Positions 1 to 7,992 of a stretch of 33,391 nucleotides of DNA are shown piece by piece. The notes below the pieces were generated by a model. The model had not been told where the DNA came from. It saw only the letters and a list, made by a program, of their open reading frames with translations, and made no database searches. Every line of letters starts with the position of its first letter. Position 1 is the stretch's first letter. Position numbers and translations under genes: made by a program. Location: IMG/VR virus record IMGVR_UViG_3300006803_000047, positions 1-33,391 of that record; one strand, 5' to 3'. This DNA comes from a virus.

Positions 1-1374
1 AACTTCGATGTATTTAAAAGTTAGCGACATTGTCTTACCCGTCTGTACCCATCTACCACTAACTTGTCCTGCGGCTACATTATTTGCAATTTTAATATCT
101 TCAAGCATCAGGTGAAAGGCCATACGCTCTTCTTCGGTCATACGCTTAAATATTTGCTTATGCTTAGTTGCAGCAATTTGCATATCATTAACCATTTGAT
201 TGGTTATGTCTTTAGAATCTTTGCTTAAAGCCTTAAAGGGATTATTTTTCCCTCTTATGCTAATATTCTTTGAGCCTAGAGCTCCTCTTGCATCGCCTGC
301 TGCAAGATTTTTATACTCTCCTGCCTCATCTCTATTTAATAGTTTAGCAGTTTTTGCCGCTTTTGAATACTGCTCAAGTTCCAGCTTTGCAGATCTAAAA
401 GATTCTTTGGAGGCAGTTGCTAGATCTTTTGTCCTTTCAGTTAGATTTTGCAGACCAGGAATAGCAGCCTTTAAAGGGCCTGCTATCAATAAGGCAAGAG
501 CGGCCCCTGCAAGTTTAGGACTTTTAATAAGTACGTCTGCAAAAGGCCCCGCTACGGCTGCAGCAAATCCCTTTACGGTAATTAAAATATCATCAAAAGC
601 TTTTCCGAGTTTATTGAAGTTATTCGGAGCTACTTGTGTGATTTCTAATATTCTACCGAACTTATCCTCAGCCTGAGTTAACACTTCGTTTGTTACAGCT
701 TGAGATCTTTGAAAACTATTCAACTCTCCACTAGTAATATTCATCTGCTTTTTATAGTTATCGAATGCAGTCTCAAGCCTAAGAATAATACCAAGTTCAT
801 CTAAGAGTTCTGGCTCGGCTTTAGTTACACCGCGAACTAAGCGGTTAAAAGAATCTGTGACGTCTCTTCCAAGAATAATAGAAGTAGACTTTGCTGCGGC
901 ACCTAAACGAGTTAATTGGTCTGCACTTAGTCCTGCAGCAACCCCTATTGCAGAGGCGCTTGAAGCATCCTGAAAGGAAATCTGAGCATCTGTAGCAGCA
1001 ATGATATCGTTAGTAAGAGTTCTCATTGCTATACCAGTTGAAGCGGCATAGGCAGTTTGACCAGCCTGGAGAGTTTGTAGATTACCTGCATCTTTTAAAA
1101 ATTGGAATGCAGCAGATATAGCAAATAATTGAGCAGCTAAAGTAGCATAGGCAGGCACAAGACCCCCCGAGATCCCCTGTGCCATTTTAGAAAAGTTTTT
1201 AGTGCTATTAGAAGAAGCTTGTGCTGCACCTTTTAGTCTACGATCAACCGTACCTACTTGCACACCCGCAGCTTGTGCAGCATCTGCAAGTTGTTTCTGA
1301 CTAAGTGCTACTTTTTTAGTAGTACCTTTGTCGTCAATAACAACGTCAATATATATCTTATTTCGTTTAGCCAT
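1..1374 (-). CDS. Tape measure protein, N-terminal 458 codons (cut by window edge)
   Basis: The frame is open from an ATG at 1374 to the window edge, so the C-terminus is missing. Tape measure proteins set tail length, fill the tail tube and help DNA pass into the cell. The visible part is Ala/Lys/Gln-rich and largely helical. It starts MAKRNKIYIDVVIDDKG, a short beta-rich lead-in common in this family. A hydrophobic stretch around LVPAYATLAAQLFAISAAF follows, and a second one, near the middle, reads GFAAAVAGPFADVLIKSP. The ATG overlaps the stop of the frameshifted chaperone gene (TAATG), the usual place for a tape measure gene. Identity is inferred from composition plus position directly after the chaperone pair, not from a specific motif. 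Confidence 0.85.
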   Translation of the reverse strand, partial: MAKRNKIYIDVVIDDKGTTKKVALSQKQLADAAQAAGVQVGTVDRRLKGAAQASSNSTKNFSKMAQGISGGLVPAYATLAAQLFAISAAFQFLKDAGNLQTLQAGQTAYAASTGIAMRTLTNDIIAATDAQISFQDASSASAIGVAAGLSADQLTRLGAAAKSTSIILGRDVTDSFNRLVRGVTKAEPELLDELGIILRLETAFDNYKKQMNITSGELNSFQRSQAVTNEVLTQAEDKFGRILEITQVAPNNFNKLGKAFDDILITVKGFAAAVAGPFADVLIKSPKLAGAALALLIAGPLKAAIPGLQNLTERTKDLATASKESFRSAKLELEQYSKAAKTAKLLNRDEAGEYKNLAAGDARGALGSKNISIRGKNNPFKALSKDSKDITNQMVNDMQIAATKHKQIFKRMTEEERMAFHLMLEDIKIANNVAAGQVSGRWVQTGKTMSLTFKYIEV

Positions 1375-2230
1375 TATCCGGTTACATTATGGGCGAAATT
1401 CTTACCACCGCCTCCTGCCGCTTGACTTTTTCGTTCTTCGGCTTTTCGTTTTCTTTCAGCTTTTTCAGCTGTATACCGCACTTTTATATTTTCATATACC
1501 TTACAAAAGTATACTATCTCTTTACGCTCGTCTACTACATCGTAAGTGTCAAGCAAGAAATTAACCGAGGACCATTCTTTACCTAAATAAGATCCTGACA
1601 TTCCGTCCCATCTATCAGATAATAGATTATATATATACAGAGCCGATTGTACCTCTACAGGAAATTCACTTATCTCTATAGGTAACTTATCTGGATCGGG
1701 TTCTTGCCCTAGCTGTTCACAAACAGCATAATATTTATCTATATCTATTACACTATCTGCTTCTCTCGTATATCTTTCAAGTAACGAGACTATTCTTGTT
1801 ACTTGTTCTGAGTAAAATTTTCCAAATCACCCACTGTTTCAGTAACCCAAGTATCAAATGTTCCGGAATTCTTCATTAATAATTCTGCGTTTTCTTGAGT
1901 AAAGTCTAAGTCCGCGTTAGGATCTTGCTGACTGATATCTACTAGTAGTAATTCTTCTAAATATGAGTACTTAAATCCTTTCCAGTTTTTAATTACAGCT
2001 TTAACATACTCATGTAGAAACCTATCATCATCTAGGATTTCTTCTGGTTGTCGGGTTCTTTTATCGAATTTTGTAGTTAAACATTTTTTCCTAAGCTTTA
2101 ATAGCTCTTCTCGGGCTAAATAGCATAAGTCTACTGTCATTCCTGGACACCCAGGAAATTCAATAGATACGGTCTTACTAGGGGTCATTAAACTAGCAAG
2201 AGAAATTGGCGCTTTAACATTATCTGTCAT
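1374..2230 (-). CDS. Tail assembly chaperone G-T fusion made by -1 frameshift (285 aa)
   Basis: This is the long form of the tail chaperone, equivalent to lambda gpGT. Translation would begin at ATG 2230, run in the G frame to the slippery site at 1814-1820, slip back one base, then continue in the overlapping frame to the TAA at 1374-1376. The T part is about 146 residues. It has no start codon of its own near its beginning, and its first in-frame ATG is only at 1601, so fusion is the best explanation. The T part begins YSEQVTRIVSLLERY. It ends in a charged helix rich in Lys, Arg and Glu, followed by a Gly-rich tail. By analogy with lambda, T recruits tail tube subunits to the tape measure. 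The length of the slipped product is deduced from the sequence, not measured. Confidence 0.75.
1799..2230 (-). CDS. Tail assembly chaperone G (143 aa)
   Basis: This is the short form of the tail chaperone, which in related phages coats the tape measure before tube assembly and is absent from the virion. The frame could be extended to a GTG at 2278. However, the ATG at 2230 has an AAGGA sequence just upstream, and the strong promoter at 2281-2309 predicts a transcript starting near 2274, downstream of that GTG. The protein starts MTDNVKAPISLASLM. It is a compact mixed alpha/beta protein with an acidic C-terminal half. It sits between tail tube and tape measure genes and overlaps a second open frame shifted by -1, the hallmark arrangement of this gene pair. 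Confidence 0.8.
   Translation of the reverse strand: MTDNVKAPISLASLMTPSKTVSIEFPGCPGMTVDLCYLAREELLKLRKKCLTTKFDKRTRQPEEILDDDRFLHEYVKAVIKNWKGFKYSYLEELLLVDISQQDPNADLDFTQENAELLMKNSGTFDTWVTETVGDLENFTQNK
1814..1820 (-). promoter_or_regulatory. -1 ribosomal frameshift slippery site A AAT TTT
   Basis: In the G frame the minus strand reads GAA AAT TTT ACT. The heptamer A-AAT-TTT fits the canonical X-XXY-YYZ rule, so both tRNAs can re-pair after a one-base backward slip. It lies four codons before the G stop codon. The frame entered by the slip stays open for 146 codons up to the tape measure start. No pseudoknot was modelled. Confidence 0.75.
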
Positions 2231-2280
2231 TAAATAGTTCCTTGTATAAGTAGAAAGTAAATTGATTTTTCTTATCACAT

Positions 2281-2309
2281 AGTATAAAGTATACCAGGAG
2301 AAAAGTCAA
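2281..2309 (-). promoter_or_regulatory. Sigma-70-type promoter for chaperone/tape-measure operon
   Basis: On the minus strand there is TTGACT (2304-2309), a 17-bp spacer and TATACT (2281-2286). Each hexamer has one mismatch to consensus. The predicted start is near 2274, giving a leader of about 45 nt before ATG 2230. The spacer contains CCTGGTA at the same position as in the promoter at 9898-9926. Confidence 0.75.
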
Positions 2310-2336
2310 GAAAAATTTTTGGAGGGTGAAGTAAAT

Positions 2337-2359
2337 AAAAGGGGCTGAACGCCCCTTTT
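2337..2359 (-). terminator. Rho-independent terminator after tail tube gene
   Basis: A perfect inverted repeat AAAAGGGGC / GCCCCTTTT surrounds a 5-nt loop. It lies 28 bp past the tail tube stop. Read on the minus strand, the stem is followed by TTTTATTTAC. It sits immediately upstream of the chaperone promoter, so it separates two transcription units. The symmetry of the A and T tracts could also allow termination in the other direction. Confidence 0.8.
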
Positions 2360-2387
2360 ACTTACTTATTTTATAAAGTATTAACTA

Positions 2388-3545
2388 TTACTCCCCAAGG
2401 TATGTAATAGTAATTTCATCTGCTGAGTCTAAGCTACTAGGTAACGCATGGAACGTAGTTTCTACTGAAATAACATCCTCAATACTATGCGCGGGCACTT
2501 CTAAGTGACACCTAGGCATGCCTATAGTGCATGAAGGAGCTCCTGCCCCACCGATGCCAAAAGTAACACTCATTTGATTAGTAACCACAGTATCTGCTGC
2601 AAGAATGTCTTGGAACAGCTGAGCACTAGAATCTCCTTCTGCATCTAAGTAACAAGTAAAGCTACCAGAAATAGCTCTAGATCCTGTAATATGACCCAGA
2701 GGTTGATTAATAGAGCATAAAGTTTCCGGAGTTAAAAATGTTAAGTTATTTTCAATCGTTAAACTACCGCCTGTAAGAACTAAACTATAAGTTGTATTCC
2801 CGCCGCCTAGGTCACCGACTACAGCCAAACTAGTTAGTCGATTTCTAATGAAGTTTCCACTATTATCAATACCCGTAGTAATAAGATTATTAGAGCCTCC
2901 TCCAGTAACGTCTGGCCATCCGCCCGAGCCCTCTGCTACATCTGTTTTATCTTCTACTAGAGAACCGAAGCCTGCCCAGGTAATTTGAGCAATACCTTCA
3001 ATATCAAAATCGATAGAGGCAGAGTTAGTAACGGCATTACTAATTTTATATACCGTTTGACCTGAAGCCTCCGAAAAAGAAGCAGATGCTGGATCAGTGC
3101 CGCATGCTCCAAGAACCATCCATAAAGTAAAAGTACCTAAAGTGGTTTTGTTAGAGCTCGTGAAGTCAAATACAGTAGTGTTTGCTGTAGCTTTAGAAAC
3201 TCCCTCTGTAAAAGCACCCGTAGTATCAGTGTACGCTTGGTTGCCAGAAATCATGTTAGCCCAAAGAGCTTCTTCGATTGCTCCTAAACCGCCAGCGCCA
3301 TCTGCTCCACCGTTAGGTCGAATATACGTAGTAAAGCTCCATTCTGCAGGGGCATAAGAGTCAGTAAACATTTGTCTAGCGCGTCTTGAGATACCCGCAG
3401 CATTGGCCGCCTCGTTTAGTGTAATTTCAGATGCGTTAGTTGCTTGAGAGAAAGAAAATCCATCAAGGATTGGTAACTCCCAAACGTCATTGCCCATCTG
3501 TAAGTATGCTTTAGTATTTCTACTAAATTGTAATACTGATGCCAT
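2388..3545 (-). CDS. Major tail (tube) protein, 385 aa
   Basis: This is the probable tail tube subunit. The ATG at 3545 has a GGAG ribosome site 9-10 nt upstream. The protein is beta-rich and Gly/Ser/Thr-rich with little Lys, as expected of an abundant virion protein. It starts MASVLQFSRNTKAYLQMGND and contains a Gly-rich loop region near residues 205-255 (GSGGWPDVTGGGSNN and LGGGNTTYS). That loop may separate the tube fold from an added domain, because 385 residues is longer than many siphophage tube proteins. The gene lies between the tail terminator gene and the chaperones, is followed by its own terminator, and precedes a new promoter. All of this fits a highly expressed tube gene. Assignment rests on context and composition. 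Confidence 0.75.
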   Translation of the reverse strand: MASVLQFSRNTKAYLQMGNDVWELPILDGFSFSQATNASEITLNEAANAAGISRRARQMFTDSYAPAEWSFTTYIRPNGGADGAGGLGAIEEALWANMISGNQAYTDTTGAFTEGVSKATANTTVFDFTSSNKTTLGTFTLWMVLGACGTDPASASFSEASGQTVYKISNAVTNSASIDFDIEGIAQITWAGFGSLVEDKTDVAEGSGGWPDVTGGGSNNLITTGIDNSGNFIRNRLTSLAVVGDLGGGNTTYSLVLTGGSLTIENNLTFLTPETLCSINQPLGHITGSRAISGSFTCYLDAEGDSSAQLFQDILAADTVVTNQMSVTFGIGGAGAPSCTIGMPRCHLEVPAHSIEDVISVETTFHALPSSLDSADEITITYLGE

Positions 3546-3609
3546 AGTTGTAATCTCCTATGAAACTTGAAAAGGCTTGAACTTGAATATTTATTCGTGT
3601 CAGCATTTT
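3546..3609. other. Short intergenic leader before tail tube gene with triple CTTGAA
   Basis: This 64-bp gap holds three CTTGAA copies on the plus strand, two of them in tandem, just upstream of the tail tube ribosome site. No convincing promoter hexamers are present. Its function is unknown and the repeat may be chance. Confidence 0.3.
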
Positions 3610-4065
3610 CTAATAACGAACCTCAATGAGCAGTTCTCCAACTCCGTAAGGCTCTAATACTCCTTCATCAGTATCTATACTGATGACTGAGATTTGATGA
3701 GTATATTGTATAGACCCCAGTTTATCGAGGTATTCTAATCTAGAGTTAGTTTCTATAACTGTCTCTACGTCTTCGAGAAGTTTATCTAATGCAGATACAG
3801 CATCTTCTTCTCTAACATAGCATCGTACAATAACAGCTAAGTACCTATCTCTATATCCTCCACCTTGATACTCTCGTCGTTCAGATCCTGCATTTAAATG
3901 AATAGCGGGGAAGTCTTCAACTTCGTCCCAAAATTTCAATCTAGGACTAACATTATTATATACGTTAGTATAAAACTCTCCTGTACCATCTATAGTTTTA
4001 AGTGCAATCACTAATGCTTCTACAATAGACTGTCTTCTCGTTGCGTATTGGCGTGGGTATGCCAT
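3610..4065 (-). CDS. Tail terminator / tail completion protein, 151 aa
   Basis: This small alpha/beta protein probably caps the tail tube and joins it to the neck. It begins MAYPRQYATRRQSIVEALV and contains an FPAIHL segment followed by a long beta hairpin and a helix (DAVSALDKLLEDVETVI). It ends in a strand, GVGELLIEVRY. This order, helix then strands with an F-P-A motif and a late helix, resembles gpU/gp17-type tail terminators. Its start overlaps the previous gene's stop as TAATG, and AGGAGG lies within that gene's last codons, so the two are probably translationally coupled. The gene sits directly before the tail tube gene, the standard position. No catalytic motif is expected. Confidence 0.65.
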   Translation of the reverse strand: MAYPRQYATRRQSIVEALVIALKTIDGTGEFYTNVYNNVSPRLKFWDEVEDFPAIHLNAGSERREYQGGGYRDRYLAVIVRCYVREEDAVSALDKLLEDVETVIETNSRLEYLDKLGSIQYTHQISVISIDTDEGVLEPYGVGELLIEVRY

Positions 4066-5309
4066 TATACCCTCCTAGTGTAAAATCTGCCTATGGCAAA
4101 TTGTGCCGCAATCTCTCTAATTGAAAGATCAATAATCTTTCGCGGATCTCTATCGGGGTCCTGTTCAAAAACTTCGTAAGGATTTCTTCTGTAGCTATAT
4201 CCTATACTGGGGAAGCCTTTTGCAGTTTGTGTAATATCTGTTACATTAACACTACTGGCGAATCTACCCGAAACGTAGTTTAGTCTAGGGGACCCCATAT
4301 TATTTGCAACTACTTTTGGAAGTTGCTGATTTAAAATACCTAACATCTCCAAAGGACTACTAGAGACTCCTTTTGTTCTGCCAGCGACGGGAGCCTTCGC
4401 TTTAGACTTTTTAACTCTTTTAATTTTAGTTCTTCCGCCTGTCATTTGTTTAACGGAAGATTTTGCTTTAGTTCTCACCCTGCCTTTTATTTTCTTTTTA
4501 GGGTCAATCATAGCTAAACTCTGTTCTGTGAGTTCTTCGATAATACTAGGAGAACCTTTCAGATTTGCTATATTCTCAAAGCCTGGGCTAGACGTAAGAT
4601 CAAAAGAAGCGTCTGTAACTACTTTTCTAAATAAATCCCCTACCATACCGGCTAGTCTACCTTTAAATTGGTTTATATCTTTTGGCTCAAACTCTAGCTC
4701 TAAAGTGCCTTTAATACCTGTTAGTAAATGTACGTCTTTAGTGTATTGTGATTTTACATTATACCCTGAGTTAATAGAGTTCTCTAATTTATCAAGTATA
4801 GTATCCCACGCATCCTCACCTTTTTCTGTTAAACTATCAATTTCTTTTGCTACAAAATATAGAGCTTTTACAGAGTCCCTTCTTGGGTCACCCTTATCCA
4901 TAGCGCTTAATGTAGCAGATAAAGAAGCTCTAAGAACACTTATATTTTTATGCCCCAACTCCTGACCTTCCGCTATTTCAGGAAATAATTTTTTTAAAGT
5001 ATATGCTTGTTGTTTAAAATTAGCTCTACCAAATTCTGAGTGAGACCTATTGTTAACAGAGGCTGCCGTTCTAAGGGCGCTTCTAGGTTGGAACGTTTGA
5101 CCTTCAAATTTAAAAGTATTAGCACCCGCCTTATGCGCTTTATTAGCCGCAAGTGTAAATTCTTTAAATCTCTTTACATATTCTTCTTGTAATTCGAATT
5201 TTTGTCTTATTAGCTTATTTTGGTCAATAGCTCTTCGCCAGTATTTAGCTCTAATATAGCGACCCCCTATCATTTGGGCAACTAGCTGATTTAAAGTTTG
5301 CGTAGCCAT
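4065..5309 (-). CDS. Large neck/head-tail joining protein of unknown family, 414 aa
   Basis: I do not recognise a specific family. The gene sits between the gp6-like connector and the tail terminator, where HK97-like phages encode a small head-closure or gp10-like protein of about 100-150 residues, so this one is unusually long. The first 280 residues are helical and charged. A strongly basic, low-complexity linker follows at about 270-320 (KKKIKGRVRTKAKSS and GGRTKIKRVKKSKAK). The last 85 residues, beginning near SPLEMLGILNQQLPKVVANN, contain VSGRFASSVNV and IGYSYRRNPYEVFEQ and look like the true neck domain. The basic segment could contact DNA or the inner neck. The start is shared with the connector's stop as TAATG. 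Confidence 0.55.
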   Translation of the reverse strand: MATQTLNQLVAQMIGGRYIRAKYWRRAIDQNKLIRQKFELQEEYVKRFKEFTLAANKAHKAGANTFKFEGQTFQPRSALRTAASVNNRSHSEFGRANFKQQAYTLKKLFPEIAEGQELGHKNISVLRASLSATLSAMDKGDPRRDSVKALYFVAKEIDSLTEKGEDAWDTILDKLENSINSGYNVKSQYTKDVHLLTGIKGTLELEFEPKDINQFKGRLAGMVGDLFRKVVTDASFDLTSSPGFENIANLKGSPSIIEELTEQSLAMIDPKKKIKGRVRTKAKSSVKQMTGGRTKIKRVKKSKAKAPVAGRTKGVSSSPLEMLGILNQQLPKVVANNMGSPRLNYVSGRFASSVNVTDITQTAKGFPSIGYSYRRNPYEVFEQDPDRDPRKIIDLSIREIAAQFAIGRFYTRRV

Positions 5310-5887
5310 TAAAAATTCTTATATAGGTCTAAGACTCTTTTTATATGATCTGGAAATGCTGGGTTGTTTGCATTCCCCCCAGAGCGAGCATTTTCAATAC
5401 TAGCCCCTTGCAATGTTTGTCGTTGCTTATGTTCATCTTTCAAGTAGTATGTAACTAAATCTGCTACTGCTAATAGTAAATCAGCAGGAGTAGCTGCATA
5501 TCCAGCACTATAAGTGACTAGTACGGATCCTGGACCTTGGGGCCAGTATTGGTACTTTGTAGGAATACGTATAACACTATCTGTTTTAGTATCTAAATAA
5601 TATTCGTTAGAGTCTAAAATAGAGTAATTTTCTGTAGGACGCCTCCTTTCTTGAATTTCAACTATTGTGTTAACAGGACTTTCAGTAAGTTGAAGAAAAG
5701 TAGAATCCCATGTTAAAGAAAAGTCTTCTACTTTGTTCACTGTAAAATAGTCAAGAATAGAGTTACCACAGTAAGTTTTTACTAATTGACTCACAGAAGG
5801 AATGAAAATTTCCAGCTTTACATCTTCTTTCGTTGATGATATGCCTTCAATTTCTTTATATTTATCTATAGTAATTAAATCAGTCAT
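5309..5887 (-). CDS. gp6-like head-tail connector protein, 192 aa
   Basis: This is the adaptor ring expected to dock under the portal. The N-terminal part (MTDLITIDKYKEIEGIS) and the segment VLVTYSAGYAATPADLLLAV followed by a helix with LVTYYLKDEHKQRQ are typical of HK97 gp6-like connectors. In these, a Y-x-A-G-Y motif and a helix pair lead into a poorly ordered tail. It follows the capsid gene after a hairpin terminator and overlaps the next gene's start. No strong ribosome site is visible before the ATG at 5887, unlike its neighbours, and no clear promoter lies between the hairpin and this start. Expression may depend on read-through. Confidence 0.8.
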   Translation of the reverse strand: MTDLITIDKYKEIEGISSTKEDVKLEIFIPSVSQLVKTYCGNSILDYFTVNKVEDFSLTWDSTFLQLTESPVNTIVEIQERRRPTENYSILDSNEYYLDTKTDSVIRIPTKYQYWPQGPGSVLVTYSAGYAATPADLLLAVADLVTYYLKDEHKQRQTLQGASIENARSGGNANNPAFPDHIKRVLDLYKNF

Positions 5888-5914
5888 AATATATAGTCAA
5901 TTAGTAAAAACTTG

Positions 5915-5935
5915 GGGGGACAATAGTTGTCCCCC
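5915..5935 (-). terminator. Hairpin terminator after capsid gene
   Basis: A perfect 9-bp inverted repeat GGGGGACAA / TTGTCCCCC has a 3-nt loop. It lies about 24 bp beyond the capsid stop. On the minus strand the stem is followed by CCAAGTTTTTAC, so the U-run starts a few bases after the stem. It probably lowers expression of downstream neck genes relative to capsid. Confidence 0.7.
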
Positions 5936-5958
5936 GAAGTAAAAAGTTAATTTTAGTT

Positions 5959-7377
5959 TTAAGATGCAGCGTTAAAAATTGCTTTAGTAACAGCAGCTTT
6001 ACCACCAGTTGAGGCAAACAACTCATCAAAGCCCAAGTGTTGCGTAGCAACAAGCACTCGACGCTGTGCAGAGACTTCATAGTCTTGCTCAACAGTGATT
6101 CCACGAAGACGTGGAATAATGAAGTTAGAGGTGTTAACACAAAGTGCACCACCAAAAGTATCTTCAACATCAGCGCCCATGTTGTCAGAAAGTACAACAG
6201 GAGAACCATACACACGACCAACTTGACCAGTCAAACGCACAGCCAAATCAGAACCGACTTCATCAACAGTTTGGAAGTCAGTATCTTCTAAGAGGTCATA
6301 GTATTTATCTTGAGAAACAATATAAACTACATCTTGAGGGTTTAAGCCATAAACACCCATACTTCGACGGCATTTAACAAGCACATCAGCGCTGAAAGTA
6401 AGGTTAGCAGCAACTTGTGCACCCCAGCTCGCGCCAGGTGCAGCCATAGCTTTCAAACCAGCGATATTTGCGCCGTTACCGCCAATAATGGCACTATCAA
6501 CAGAACGAGCATGTGAACGTGCGATACCAGCAGTCAACATAGGCATAATGTTAATCAGTACTTTCTCATCGATATAGTTATCGAGGAAAGAAGTAGAGAT
6601 CAAACGATCTACTTGAACAACCTTTTGCTTTGCTTCGTAAGTATTGTTAGAGTTACCACGGTTAGCGATATCACTACCAGTACCATTGTCAGCAGCATCA
6701 AGTGCATTGCCCCACTTAGCCAAATTAGTATCAGTCTGAAGCGGCAATACTGTAGATTGACTTTCGACCTGCATTTCTTTAAATAAAGCAGCAGTACGTA
6801 GCTCTAACATGATTTCCTTTTCGATTTGAGTAGAAACTACTACATCGATACCTGGCTCATTTTGTCCGCCCGTAGCTGTGTAAGTAACACCAGCTTTTTC
6901 AAGAACAGACTTACCATAGTCGGTGTTAAAGCCCTTGCCAGTGATAACACCAACAAGATGAGCTTGCATCAATTCTTTAGCATGGGGCTCAAGACCTTGC
7001 TTAGAAGAACGATCAGCAAAAACGCCTTTTGATTCACGCATTTTAGTGATTTCTTCTTCTTTTTCTAAGAGGTCTTTTTGAAACTTAGCAATAACTTCAG
7101 CTTGGTTAGCCTCTGAAGAAGCCATTTTTGCTTCAAAATCAGCCATCAATCGTTCAGCACCAGACTGTACACCGGAAGTAATAGCAGATTTAACTTGCTC
7201 TTCTTGTGCTGCTTTAGCATCTGCTTCTTGTGCTGCTTTTTCTGCAGCTTCTTGTGCTGCTTCTTGTTCAACAGCTTTAACCTCGGCTTGCTTCATTGCA
7301 ATTTTAGCAGCGGTTTCTTCCGCTACCTTTTTAGCAAAAGCTTCCAAGTCAATTTCTGAGTTTTTAACGTCAGACAT
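5959..7377 (-). CDS. Nested in-frame product: scaffold plus capsid without protease (472 aa)
   Basis: Inside the fusion gene, codon 206 is an ATG (7377) preceded by AAAAGGAG with a 6-nt spacing. This is better than the ribosome site at the full-length start. Translation here would give MSDVKNSEIDLEAF onward: the coiled-coil scaffold and capsid domain without the protease. A capsid needs hundreds of coat subunits but few proteases, so a strong internal start makes functional sense, as in the nested lambda C/Nu3 genes. The start signal is seen directly. That it is used is an inference. Confidence 0.6.
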   Translation of the reverse strand: MSDVKNSEIDLEAFAKKVAEETAAKIAMKQAEVKAVEQEAAQEAAEKAAQEADAKAAQEEQVKSAITSGVQSGAERLMADFEAKMASSEANQAEVIAKFQKDLLEKEEEITKMRESKGVFADRSSKQGLEPHAKELMQAHLVGVITGKGFNTDYGKSVLEKAGVTYTATGGQNEPGIDVVVSTQIEKEIMLELRTAALFKEMQVESQSTVLPLQTDTNLAKWGNALDAADNGTGSDIANRGNSNNTYEAKQKVVQVDRLISTSFLDNYIDEKVLINIMPMLTAGIARSHARSVDSAIIGGNGANIAGLKAMAAPGASWGAQVAANLTFSADVLVKCRRSMGVYGLNPQDVVYIVSQDKYYDLLEDTDFQTVDEVGSDLAVRLTGQVGRVYGSPVVLSDNMGADVEDTFGGALCVNTSNFIIPRLRGITVEQDYEVSAQRRVLVATQHLGFDELFASTGGKAAVTKAIFNAAS

Positions 7378-7992
7378 TTCTATCTCCTTTTGTGCGCTTT
7401 GCGCGGGTTCCGGTGTGTCACTAGCTACGCTAGAAGTATTAACTTCGTCTTTAGCCAGAGACTGACCGGCTAGATCCACACTATTTTTAAAAAAAGTTTT
7501 TTTGAATTCATCATATTCATCAATAGAATCAAATGATTTCGCTAGCGAAAAAGTAGCTGCCTGATTGCAAGGTACGGAAACTACCGATACCTCGAACAAC
7601 TCAGCGTCCTTAATCTGTAATCCATCGGTTTCTTCTAGGTAATCCGCATCCTTGACTCGGAAACCAACAGAAAAAGCTCCAAGAATGCCTTCCTTAATCA
7701 ACATAGCTACATTATCAGGAGCAGACTTACTTATTTTCGCTTTAAGTTCCAAACCATTGTCTGTAACTTTAAGACCAGTAGCACGCCCGATCGGTTTATT
7801 GTAGTCGTGATTAAACAAAATTATAGGGTTTTTCTCAAAATTATGAAGGCCCCCTTTAGTCCAAGCGCTCGCATCAATTATATCATTTGCACGATCAGTA
7901 TCATTTGTACTTGCCATTCCACAAATGTGAACGCCATCGTCATCTTCGCTTAAAGATTTAAACGTAGATGTAAAATTAAAAATCTTATTCAT
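5959..7992 (-). CDS. Prohead protease-scaffold-major capsid fusion, 677 aa
   Basis: One reading frame joins three head functions. Residues 1-160 look like an HK97-type (S78) prohead protease, with a candidate catalytic His62 in NHDYNKPIG, Ser108 in GAFSVGF and the conserved run ELFEVSVVSVP at 131-141. Residues about 205-335 form an Ala/Glu/Gln/Lys-rich coiled coil resembling the delta/scaffold region. From about 335 to the end is an HK97-fold capsid domain, with an N-arm (GVFADRSSKQGLEPH), a TATGGQNEPG loop and a late PRLRGITVEQDY strand. The frame continues upstream to 8115, but ATG 7992 has GGAG 8 nt before it and the upstream part overlaps the 111-aa gene. ATG 7995 is an equally close alternative. 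The protease presumably cleaves the scaffold during maturation. Confidence 0.85.
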   Translation of the reverse strand: MNKIFNFTSTFKSLSEDDDGVHICGMASTNDTDRANDIIDASAWTKGGLHNFEKNPIILFNHDYNKPIGRATGLKVTDNGLELKAKISKSAPDNVAMLIKEGILGAFSVGFRVKDADYLEETDGLQIKDAELFEVSVVSVPCNQAATFSLAKSFDSIDEYDEFKKTFFKNSVDLAGQSLAKDEVNTSSVASDTPEPAQSAQKEIEMSDVKNSEIDLEAFAKKVAEETAAKIAMKQAEVKAVEQEAAQEAAEKAAQEADAKAAQEEQVKSAITSGVQSGAERLMADFEAKMASSEANQAEVIAKFQKDLLEKEEEITKMRESKGVFADRSSKQGLEPHAKELMQAHLVGVITGKGFNTDYGKSVLEKAGVTYTATGGQNEPGIDVVVSTQIEKEIMLELRTAALFKEMQVESQSTVLPLQTDTNLAKWGNALDAADNGTGSDIANRGNSNNTYEAKQKVVQVDRLISTSFLDNYIDEKVLINIMPMLTAGIARSHARSVDSAIIGGNGANIAGLKAMAAPGASWGAQVAANLTFSADVLVKCRRSMGVYGLNPQDVVYIVSQDKYYDLLEDTDFQTVDEVGSDLAVRLTGQVGRVYGSPVVLSDNMGADVEDTFGGALCVNTSNFIIPRLRGITVEQDYEVSAQRRVLVATQHLGFDELFASTGGKAAVTKAIFNAAS
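7384..7391 (-). promoter_or_regulatory. Internal Shine-Dalgarno AAAAGGAG within protease-capsid gene
   Basis: It is complementary to the 3' end of 16S rRNA and sits 6 nt before an in-frame ATG. The encoded residues there (QKEIE) lie in the linker between protease and scaffold domains, exactly where a domain boundary is expected. Confidence 0.65.

Noticed and set aside
200-676. Plus-strand open frame of 158 codons
   Set aside because: It lies fully antisense to the tape measure gene, has no ribosome site, and its composition is the complement of the helical tape measure coding sequence.
2231-2278. GTG start at 2278 for the chaperone gene
   Set aside because: It lies upstream of the predicted transcript start and lacks a ribosome site; ATG 2230 has AAGGA.
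5888-5914. Promoter for the connector gene at TTGACTATATATTATG
   Set aside because: The TTGACT has no -10 box at a workable distance before the start codon.
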